Below, in pieces: positions 1-5,946 of a DNA stretch of 13,032 bases. The position numbers and the translations under genes are program-made. The notes under the pieces were generated by a model, which saw only the letters and a list, made by a program, of their open reading frames with translations, had not been told where the DNA came from and did not search any database. This stretch comes from DAOPZC01 sp035353175 (GTDB lineage Bacteria; Verrucomicrobiota; Kiritimatiellia; RFP12; UBA1067), in NCBI GenBank assembly GCA_035353175.1, contig DAOPZC010000093.1, forward strand, positions 1-13,032. The letters run 5' to 3'. Positions within the stretch are counted from its first letter, which is position 1; the number at the start of each line of letters is the position of its first letter.

Positions 1-63
1 CAGCGGATGGTTAAATTCGGTCAGGGCATACAGGAACAATCCGTAATCGTAGCCCGTACACAT
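1..63 (-). CDS. N-terminal or internal fragment of an unidentified protein, running off the left edge
   Basis: Reading leftward from an ATG at 63-61, 21 codons stay open to the window edge, giving MCTGYDYGLFLYALTEFNHP and one more residue. A GGAGGG Shine-Dalgarno (73-68) lies 4 nt upstream of the ATG. The first three codons come from the 259-bp repeat that begins at 55, and the rest is unique sequence. The aromatic, ordered composition (YDYGLFLYALTEF) looks like real coding sequence, but it has no signal peptide or typical N-terminus. It may therefore be the interior of a gene whose 5' part was replaced by the repeat. The overlapping GTG frame (61-59) stops after 16 codons, so the ATG frame is preferred. 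No family is recognisable from so few residues. Confidence 0.4.
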   Translation of the reverse strand, partial: MCTGYDYGLFLYALTEFNHPL

Positions 64-128
64 CCGACCCTCCGTTGTTCTCCGGACAGGCGCGCCCGCG
101 CCCACACGCCCGAGAGGTTTAGCCTCTC
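59..128 (-). promoter_or_regulatory. Leader hairpin, Shine-Dalgarno and double start codon in repeat copy 1
   Basis: On the minus strand a perfect 6-bp stem (GAGAGG/CCTCTC, plus positions 112-117 and 123-128) with a 5-nt loop lies in the presumed leader. It is followed by GGAGGG (73-68) and then ATGTG, which offers ATG (63-61) and GTG (61-59) in two frames. The hairpin could be a leader regulatory or stabilising structure; its function is inferred only. Confidence 0.45.
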
Positions 129-147
129 CTGCTTGAAAACGTTGGTT

Positions 148-176
148 ATCCTACGTCTTGGGGTGCCCGCTGTCAA
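148..176 (-). promoter_or_regulatory. Sigma-70-type promoter in repeat copy 1, firing leftward
   Basis: On the minus strand a consensus -35 TTGACA (plus 176-171) is separated by exactly 17 nt from TAGGAT (plus 153-148), which matches 4 of 6 positions of the -10 consensus. It lies just downstream of a terminator hairpin and upstream of a leader with a ribosome binding site. That order makes an outward promoter likely. Activity is not demonstrated. Confidence 0.55.
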
Positions 177-188
177 CTCTCGGGCTCG

Positions 189-212
189 AAAAACGGGCGC
201 CGGACCCGCCCG
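189..212 (-). terminator. Rho-independent terminator in repeat copy 1 (leftward)
   Basis: On the minus strand a CGGGCG/CGCCCG stem with a 7-nt loop (plus 194-212) is followed immediately by five T residues (plus 193-189). An alternative, longer pairing GGGCTCG/CGAGCCC (182-188 with 211-217) encloses it. It would terminate transcripts from a gene entering from the right, here antisense to the truncated GH43 gene. Confidence 0.6.
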
Positions 213-315
213 AGCCCCTTCAGCCACGTCCGCTACTTGTGACAGAAGCGCCTTTATCCGACTTTGCCGTATCCCGCGCCCGCAGGAAAACGCAGCTTGT
301 ACGTCCTATCCCTGA

Positions 316-1425
316 AAGCTTCGGTTCATCGCGCACCACGATGAAGACGCCACGGTTTATCTGAACGGCGTGCTTGCGGCCGAGCTGCCCGGTTGGACCA
401 CGGCCTACGACCAATTCCCGATCCAGCCGGAAGCCCTCGCCGCTCTGAAGCCGGGCCGGAATCTGCTGGCCGTCCACTGCCATCAGACGTCCGGAGGGCA
501 GTACATCGACATCGGCCTCGCGACCGACGGCTTGCCCGACGCATCGGAGCTGCCCCCCATGCGTCCGCTGTTCGACTATCCGATGCGCGACACGTGCGTC
601 TGCGTGGGGCCGGACGGCACCTATTACCTGACGGGCACAACCGGCGCTCCGACCTGGTGGGAGACGAACGAAGGCATCCGCGTCTGGAAATCGAAAGACC
701 TCAAGGCCTGGGAGCCGCTCGGCCTGGTGTGGAGTTTCGAGAGGGACGCGACTTGGCAGACGGGCTCGACCGACGCGAACGGCAAACGGCTGCGCGCGAT
801 CTGGGCGCCGGAACTCCACTTCATCAACGGCACGTTCTACATCGCCTACTCGGTGAACTATCGCCGCGCGGACGGCCAATACTGCGGCACCGGCATCTTG
901 CGCAGCGCCACAGGCCGCCCCGAGGGGCCCTATGTGGACGTGAAACCGGACGGGCCTCTGACGCCCGACATCGATGCGTCGCTGTTTCAGGACGACGACG
1001 GCACCGTCTATTTCCTGTATGCGGCGGGTTGGCTCGCGCGCATGAACAAGGAGATGACCGGCCTCGCGGAACCGCCGCGCCTGCTTCGGCCCGCCGGAGC
1101 GCCGAAGGTTGGATACGAGGGCGCGTTCCTGTTCAAAGCCAACGGACGCTATTTCCTCTCCTGCGCGGACGTCAATCCGCCAGACAGCAAAAACCACACC
1201 TACGACTGCATGATCGCATCCGCCCCGTCGCTCGACGGGCCGTGGAGCGAGCGCTGTCTGGCGGTTCCGCACGGCGGCCACAACACGTTCTTCAAAGACC
1301 GCCAGGGACAGTGGTGGTCCACGTTCTTCGGCAGCGACCCGTCCGCCCCTTTCACAGAGCGTCCCGCCCTGCTCAAGGTGGCGCTGGGAAGCGACAACCG
1401 GGTCAGGCCTGAGAACAGCCCTTAG
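316..1425 (+). CDS. Glycoside hydrolase family 43 enzyme with N-terminal beta-sandwich remnant, 5'-truncated
   Basis: The open frame gives 369 residues after an in-frame TGA at 313-315 that straddles the repeat junction. Residues 1-70 (KLRFIAHHDEDATVYLNG at the start; LLAVHCHQTSGGQYIDIGL later) resemble the end of a galactose-binding jelly-roll module often found on glycosidases. From about residue 80 a five-bladed GH43 domain follows. The expected carboxylates are present: D92 (MRDTCV, base), D220 (DIDASLFQDDDG, pKa modulator) and E268 (GYEGAF, acid). Family members hydrolyse arabinan/xylan-type or galactan linkages; the exact substrate cannot be read. The native start and any signal peptide are missing because the coding sequence begins exactly where the 259-bp repeat ends. 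A GTG at 370 is the first usable internal start. The stop lies 28 nt before the symporter gene, suggesting one operon. Confidence 0.85.
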   Translation, partial: KLRFIAHHDEDATVYLNGVLAAELPGWTTAYDQFPIQPEALAALKPGRNLLAVHCHQTSGGQYIDIGLATDGLPDASELPPMRPLFDYPMRDTCVCVGPDGTYYLTGTTGAPTWWETNEGIRVWKSKDLKAWEPLGLVWSFERDATWQTGSTDANGKRLRAIWAPELHFINGTFYIAYSVNYRRADGQYCGTGILRSATGRPEGPYVDVKPDGPLTPDIDASLFQDDDGTVYFLYAAGWLARMNKEMTGLAEPPRLLRPAGAPKVGYEGAFLFKANGRYFLSCADVNPPDSKNHTYDCMIASAPSLDGPWSERCLAVPHGGHNTFFKDRQGQWWSTFFGSDPSAPFTERPALLKVALGSDNRVRPENSP

Positions 1426-1453
1426 AAAGACGCCCGACGCGGCGTAACACACC

Positions 1454-3091
1454 ATGACTCCAATCCGTTTAGACGCGATCGTTTTCGGCGCGTACTTGTT
1501 CACTGTGGCCCTCGTCGGCGTTTTGGCCTCGCGCAAAGAGAAGGGCTCGGACGACTACTTTCTCGCCGGGCGCAAGCTCGTCTGGTGGATCATCGGCGGC
1601 TCGCTGATCGCAGCCAACATCTCCACGCACCACTTCATCGGCATGGGCGGACAGGGCTTCTCGAAGGGCCTCGCGATCGCCAGCTACGAGTGGCTCGCCG
1701 CCATCGCGCTGATCCTCTACGCCAAGTTCTTCCTGCCCTACTATCTCAAGAGCCGGATCACCACGATGCCCGAGTTCCTGCAAGCGCGGTTCGACGACAA
1801 GGTGCGGCTCGTCTTCGCCTGCTTCAGCCTGATCGGCTACATCTTCATCGAGCTGGCCGTCGTCCTCTACACGGGCTCGATGGCCATTGAGACGATCTTC
1901 GGGCTGCCCTTGGCGTGGGGGCTGGCCATCCTCTGCCTGATCGGCGGAGGCTACGCGATCTACGGCGGCTTCAAGGCGATCGCCTACACCGACCTCATCC
2001 AAGTGACCGTGCTGGTGCTCGGCGGCGTGACGGTCACCCTGCTCGGCCTGCACAAGGTCGGCGCGGCCCTCCCGGAATACGGCGCCTCCGTTTGGGGCGG
2101 CTTCCGGGCCGTGCTGGCGGGCGCCCCCGAAAAGTTCCACATGGTGATGCCGTGGAGCGACCCCGAGCTGTCGTGGGTCGGCGTCTTCTTCGGAGGGCTC
2201 TGGCTGGCCAACATCTTCTACTGGGGCTGCAACCAGTTCATCACGCAGCGCACGCTGGCCGCAAAGAGCGTCTGGCACGGACAGATGGGCGCCGTCTTCG
2301 CGGGCTTCCTGAAGCTTCTGGTTCCTTTTCTGGTGGTTCTCCCCGGCATCATCGCCTTCAAGCTGTACAACGCCGAGACCGGCCTGCTGAAGGCGCAGTG
2401 CGTGCTGAGCGCGGGCCAAGCGGATCGCGCGTTCCCCATTCTGGTCAAGCAGCTCCTGCCCGCCGGCTTCACCGGACTGGTCATGGCCGGGCTCATGGGC
2501 TGCGTCATGTCGCACATCGCCTCCATGCTCAGCGCGAGCTCCTCCATCGTTACGTTCGACATCTACCGCCACCTCTTCAGGAAGGAGGCGAAAAGCGCGG
2601 ATCTGGTGCGCTTCGGCCGCCTGACCGCCTTCGCCATTCTCGTCGTTGCCACGGCGATCGGCTACTTCCTTCGCGACCTTAAGGCGATCTTCACTTACAT
2701 CCAAAGCGGCTGGTCGTTTTTCTATCCGGCGATTTGCGCCGTGTTCCTCGCAGGCTTCTTTTGCCCGCGCGCCAACGCGCGCGGGGCGCTGCTGGCCCTG
2801 GCCCTCGGCCCGGTCTGGGCGGCGGCCTTCACCGCTGCGGAGCACGCGCGGCTTCTGCCGTGGCCCGCGGTCCCCTTCCTCTTTCGCGCGGGCGTGGACT
2901 TCGTCGTCTGCTGCCTGATCATCTGGGCGCTCCGCACGCGGGGCGACGTGCCGGCGAGCGCGGTCATCGACCGCACGCTGCCAGCGGACGTGGCCGCACA
3001 GCTCGCGGCCATCCCCTGGTACAAGTCGTTCGGGTTCTGGGGCACGCTTCTGGTCCTGTCTGTGATCGCACTGTATATCCGCTTCTTCTAG
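1454..3091 (+). CDS. Sodium:solute symporter (SSS/SGLT family)
   Basis: This 545-residue polytopic inner-membrane protein has the usual length for the solute:sodium symporter family and about 13-14 hydrophobic segments across its length. Family signatures are visible: DDYFLAGR (33-40) after the first helix, an ISTHHFIGMGG segment (56-66) in the discontinuous helix 1 region, and YWGCNQFITQRTLAAKS (about 256-272), the SGLT-type signature. It should import a sugar or related organic solute with Na+. Its place between GH43 and the URO-D-like gene suggests the product of extracellular glycan breakdown, but the substrate is inferred. No good Shine-Dalgarno precedes ATG 1454. The stop at 3089-3091 is one base before the next start, so translation is probably coupled. 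Confidence 0.92.
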   Translation: MTPIRLDAIVFGAYLFTVALVGVLASRKEKGSDDYFLAGRKLVWWIIGGSLIAANISTHHFIGMGGQGFSKGLAIASYEWLAAIALILYAKFFLPYYLKSRITTMPEFLQARFDDKVRLVFACFSLIGYIFIELAVVLYTGSMAIETIFGLPLAWGLAILCLIGGGYAIYGGFKAIAYTDLIQVTVLVLGGVTVTLLGLHKVGAALPEYGASVWGGFRAVLAGAPEKFHMVMPWSDPELSWVGVFFGGLWLANIFYWGCNQFITQRTLAAKSVWHGQMGAVFAGFLKLLVPFLVVLPGIIAFKLYNAETGLLKAQCVLSAGQADRAFPILVKQLLPAGFTGLVMAGLMGCVMSHIASMLSASSSIVTFDIYRHLFRKEAKSADLVRFGRLTAFAILVVATAIGYFLRDLKAIFTYIQSGWSFFYPAICAVFLAGFFCPRANARGALLALALGPVWAAAFTAAEHARLLPWPAVPFLFRAGVDFVVCCLIIWALRTRGDVPASAVIDRTLPADVAAQLAAIPWYKSFGFWGTLLVLSVIALYIRFF

Positions 3092-3092
3092 C

Positions 3093-4139
3093 ATGAAAAC
3101 GAGCATGACGAAACGCGACGTCGTGAGGCAGGTGTTCGCTGGCGAAAGGCCCGCGTACGTGCCGTGGCACTGTCAGTTCACCTGCGAAGCGTGGGAGGCG
3201 CTGCGCGCGCACTTCGGCGGCGACGCCGGCGCCGAGGCGGCCGTCGACAACCACTTTCTCGAACTGGGATCGGCCATCGGCTTCTTCGAAGACGTGGGCG
3301 CGAACCGCTTCCGCGACGTCTTCGGCGTCGTCTGGGACCGCAGCGTCGACAGGGACATCGGCAACGTCGAGGGCTACGCGCTGCCAGAGCCCACGCTCGC
3401 CGGCTACGCCTTTCCCGACCCGCTCGACGCGCGCTTCTTCCGCGATATCCCGCAGCGGATCGACCGGCACCCCGAGCGTTTCCGCGTTTTCTATCTGGGC
3501 TTCTCCCTGTTCGAGCGGGCGTGGACGCTGCGCGGAATGGAAAACCTGCTCATGGACTTCATCGACCATCCGGATTTCGTGCACGCACTTCTCTCCGCCA
3601 TCGCCGACTACGACATTGCGCAGGTGCGCGAAGCTTTGAAATACGACATCGACGCCGTTTACTTCGGCGATGACTGGGGCCAGCAGCACGGCCTCATCAT
3701 GGGCAAACCTTTCTGGGACGAGTACATCAAGCCCCAGCTCCGTCGCCTGTATGCGGCCGTACGCGCGTCCGGCAAGTATCTGATGATCCACTCGTGCGGC
3801 GACGTGGACGAGCTGTTCGACGACCTGATCGGGCTCGGGCTCAACGGTTTCAACCCCTTTCAGCCGGAAGTCATGGACACGCACTCCCTGTTGCGCCGCT
3901 ACAGGGGACGCCTGGCCTTTCACGGCGGCCTATCCACCCAGCGAACGCTGCCCTACGGCAGCGAAGCGGACGTGCGCGCCGAGTGCCGCCGCCTGTTGAA
4001 CGAGGGGCGCTGCGGCGGCTATGTCTTCGCCCCCGCGCACGCCGTTGAAGGCGACGTTCCGCTGGCCAACATACTCGCCTTCATGAATGAAGTTCAATCC
4101 CAGCCCGCCTATGTGCGCCGAGGACACCCCGCCCTGTAG
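3093..4139 (+). CDS. Uroporphyrinogen decarboxylase (URO-D) family protein, methyltransferase-like branch
   Basis: The 348-residue protein has the URO-D superfamily TIM-barrel layout. The N-terminal KRDVVRQVFAGERPAYVPW resembles MtaA/CmuA-type and uncharacterised URO-D proteins. FGDDWGQQHGLIMGKPFWDE (191-210) is the conserved central segment. HSCGDV (233-238) supplies a His-x-Cys-Gly motif like the zinc/thiol-binding motif of corrinoid methyltransferases. PAHAVEGDVPLANILAF (314-330) is the usual C-terminal motif. Paralogues are numerous in Lentisphaerae/Kiritimatiellae sugar loci and are probably not haem enzymes. A methyl-transfer or demethylation role, for example on a methylated sugar or its aglycone, is possible but unproven. 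The start is one base after the symporter stop, with no Shine-Dalgarno; ATG 3105 is an alternative. Confidence 0.85.
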   Translation: MKTSMTKRDVVRQVFAGERPAYVPWHCQFTCEAWEALRAHFGGDAGAEAAVDNHFLELGSAIGFFEDVGANRFRDVFGVVWDRSVDRDIGNVEGYALPEPTLAGYAFPDPLDARFFRDIPQRIDRHPERFRVFYLGFSLFERAWTLRGMENLLMDFIDHPDFVHALLSAIADYDIAQVREALKYDIDAVYFGDDWGQQHGLIMGKPFWDEYIKPQLRRLYAAVRASGKYLMIHSCGDVDELFDDLIGLGLNGFNPFQPEVMDTHSLLRRYRGRLAFHGGLSTQRTLPYGSEADVRAECRRLLNEGRCGGYVFAPAHAVEGDVPLANILAFMNEVQSQPAYVRRGHPAL

Positions 4140-4157
4140 CGGTTTCCCTACATCCCG

Positions 4158-4463
4158 GTGGACGCGCCCGCAAGGGCATGGCATCCGAGGATTGGGCTGA
4201 CATCCGAGAGCTTTGCCTGTATGCTGTTGCAAGCTTGGTCGGCGGCCCATTCGAAGCCGGGGTGCCGCGTCACGGCCGGCACCCGCGTGGAAAGGGCGTG
4301 GCTCGGTACGAACGCGCAGAACCGCATCGACGCGGCCAACCCCGGGAGCGCGACGGAAGACGCCCGCTTGGAGGTCGTCGGCGTCGAGGGCGCCCCGCGG
4401 CCGTGGCTTGAACTGCAGGCAGTCGTGGCGGGCGAACCGATCCCCGTGCCGGCAAAAAAGTAA
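4158..4463 (+). pseudogene. Probable remnant of a C-terminal domain of a larger protein
   Basis: An open frame of 101 codons starts at a GTG without a Shine-Dalgarno. The second half (from GTRVERAWLGTNAQNRIDAA onward, ending ELQAVVAGEPIPVPAKK) has the even codon use and strand-like pattern of a C-terminal beta domain. The first half (about 4158-4270) has poor protein character. The likely reading is that a larger extracellular enzyme lost its 5' part and only the tail and stop survive, 15 nt before the esterase start. A genuine small gene cannot be excluded. I do not recognise a family. Confidence 0.35.
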
Positions 4464-4478
4464 GCCCCAGGAGAAGAC

Positions 4479-5768
4479 ATGCGCACCACCCTACCCACCG
4501 CCATCTTGTGCCTAGCGGCGGCCGCCGCGCAGGCGCTCACGCCTCCCGAGCTTTGGAAAGACTACGATCCGGACAAAGGCGATTTCAAGGAAGAGGTCGT
4601 CCGCCAGGAAACCAAGGACGGCGTCTGCTTCAGGGATTCCTACATCAGCGCCTATGTGCTCGGCGAAGAGGTCCGCGTGTTCTGCACGTACGCGGTTAAG
4701 GCGGACACGAAGGGCGCACCGGGCCTACTCAACGTGCATGGCTGGATGGCCACGGCGAATATCGACCCGGAGTATGTGAATGACGGCTGGGCCGTCATGT
4801 CTTTCGACTACTGCGGCAAGAAAGAGGGGCGAGCGCACTGCACGAAATATCCGGAAACGATGGACTACGGCCGAATGGAAGGGAAGGTGATTCACTCCCG
4901 GCTGCCGGATGGCAGCGACATCACGGACCCGCGGCAGACCTCGCACTACCTCTGGTACGCCCTTCAGCGCCGCGTGCTGAGCTACCTGTGCGCGCAGAAG
5001 GAGGTGGACCGGTCGCGCATCGGCGCGAAGGGCTACTCGTACGGCGGCACGCTGATGTGGAACCTCGGCATGGACCCGCGCGTCAAGGCGGTCGTTGCGT
5101 ACTTCGGCATCGGCTGGATCGAGTACTACCGCAACAAAGCCGTCTGGCTGTACAACGTGCCTTACCGCGAGCCGCCGATGACGCCGGGCGAGCGGCTCTT
5201 CCTCGACACCGTCGAGGCGCAGGCCCACGCGCCTTATGTTACGGCGGCCGCGCTCTGGCTGAACGGCTCGAACGACCACCACGGCGGCCACGAGCGCAGC
5301 GAGCAGACCTTCAAGATGTTCAAGCCCGGCGTGCCTTGGTCCTTTGCGGTTCAGGCGCGCGGACACCACGACACGGAAAAGCTCGGCGACGACTGCAAGC
5401 TCTGGCTGGAGAAGTACGTGCTCGGAAAAGGCGTCGACTGGCCGGAGCGCCCCAAGGCGACGCTCGCGCTGGACAGCGCGGGCGTTCCCGCGCTCCGCGT
5501 GACGCCCGCCGCGCCCCAGCGCGTCCGGGAGCTGCAGGTCTACTACGCGCAGAAAGAGCCGTGCAGCTTCGCCCGCGCGTGGCGCGACGCGCCGGCCGTG
5601 CGCGAAGGCAACGCATGGGTCGCCACGCTGCCGGTGCTCTGTGCGGACGACTACGTCTTCGGCTACGCGAACGTCCGCTACGACAACAACATCGTGCTCT
5701 CGACGGACTTCACCGCCGCCGTCCCGGCGAAGCTCGGCAAGCCCCATTTGTCTAATGTCGAATTATGA
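4479..5768 (+). CDS. Secreted alpha/beta-hydrolase, dienelactone hydrolase/acetylxylan-esterase-like
   Basis: The 429-residue protein starts with a signal peptide (MRTTLPTAILCLAAAAAQAL), with likely cleavage after residue 19 or 20. AGGAGA sits 4 nt before the ATG. An alpha/beta-hydrolase core follows: NVHGWM (85-90, oxyanion-side HG motif), GYSYGG with nucleophile S187, NGSND with D266 as the likely acid, and RGHHD with H296 or H297. This fits periplasmic or extracellular carbohydrate or aryl esterases that de-esterify plant glycans, in line with the GH43 neighbour. Residues 320-420 form a C-terminal beta-rich segment. Homologues I recall continue past the AKLGK motif at 417-421, whereas here the protein ends eight residues later in an AT-rich stretch. 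The last residues may thus be non-native read-through at a breakpoint near 5748. Confidence 0.75.
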   Translation: MRTTLPTAILCLAAAAAQALTPPELWKDYDPDKGDFKEEVVRQETKDGVCFRDSYISAYVLGEEVRVFCTYAVKADTKGAPGLLNVHGWMATANIDPEYVNDGWAVMSFDYCGKKEGRAHCTKYPETMDYGRMEGKVIHSRLPDGSDITDPRQTSHYLWYALQRRVLSYLCAQKEVDRSRIGAKGYSYGGTLMWNLGMDPRVKAVVAYFGIGWIEYYRNKAVWLYNVPYREPPMTPGERLFLDTVEAQAHAPYVTAAALWLNGSNDHHGGHERSEQTFKMFKPGVPWSFAVQARGHHDTEKLGDDCKLWLEKYVLGKGVDWPERPKATLALDSAGVPALRVTPAAPQRVRELQVYYAQKEPCSFARAWRDAPAVREGNAWVATLPVLCADDYVFGYANVRYDNNIVLSTDFTAAVPAKLGKPHLSNVEL

Positions 5769-5946
5769 TAATCATCCCCCTTATTCCGCCCCCCGAGAAG
5801 CCGGTAGCCGACAGCTACACCATGACCGCAGAAGAGGGGGATGCGCCGCGGGAAGCGGCGGCGGCGAGCGGCTTGCTGACCGCAGCCCCAACACCGCACG
5901 GAACGCGACTGCCCTACCGGCATCCGGCGGAGCACGGATGAATCGC
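5769..5946. other. Convergent intergenic region, no gene seen
   Basis: This 178-bp gap separates the converging esterase and lipoprotein genes. It begins with an AT-rich patch containing the 11-bp palindrome ATTATGATAAT (5762-5772). Further in lies a 6-bp hairpin CGCCGC/GCGGCG (5844-5849 with 5855-5860) that could act as a weak bidirectional stop, though no T-run follows on either strand. Open frames crossing it are extensions of shadow frames. No RNA gene was recognised. Confidence 0.5.

Larger units (their letters stand above)
55..313. repeat. 259-bp exact interspersed repeat, copy 1
   Basis: This segment is identical, in the same orientation, to 8986-9244. Identity starts with CGTACACATCCGACC and ends with CGTCCTATCCCT; the flanks differ completely on both sides. 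Read leftward it holds, in order, the last 19 codons of an open frame ending in TAA, a hairpin plus T-run, a TTGACA-17-TAGGAT promoter, a leader hairpin, a Shine-Dalgarno and a start codon. It therefore looks like an intergenic region that has been copied. Copy 1 lies between a leftward coding fragment and a rightward GH43 gene that has lost its 5' end. It could be part of a mobile element or a high-copy repeat that misled the assembly. Confidence 0.95.

Noticed and set aside
220..1536. A 438-codon open frame antisense to the GH43 gene
   Set aside because: It has no recognisable motifs and covers GH43 catalytic motifs on the other strand; it is a shadow frame.
1469..3106. A 545-codon open frame antisense to the symporter gene
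   Set aside because: Its composition (Arg, Glu, Asp, Gln-rich, no hydrophobic core) is that of a GC-rich shadow frame. The sense strand encodes a clear SSS transporter.
5799..5819. Three heptamer-like units (AGCCGGT, AGCCGAC, AGCTACA) between the esterase and lipoprotein genes
   Set aside because: Too short and too degenerate to call an array; it could be chance, although it resembles the units at 12521-12625.
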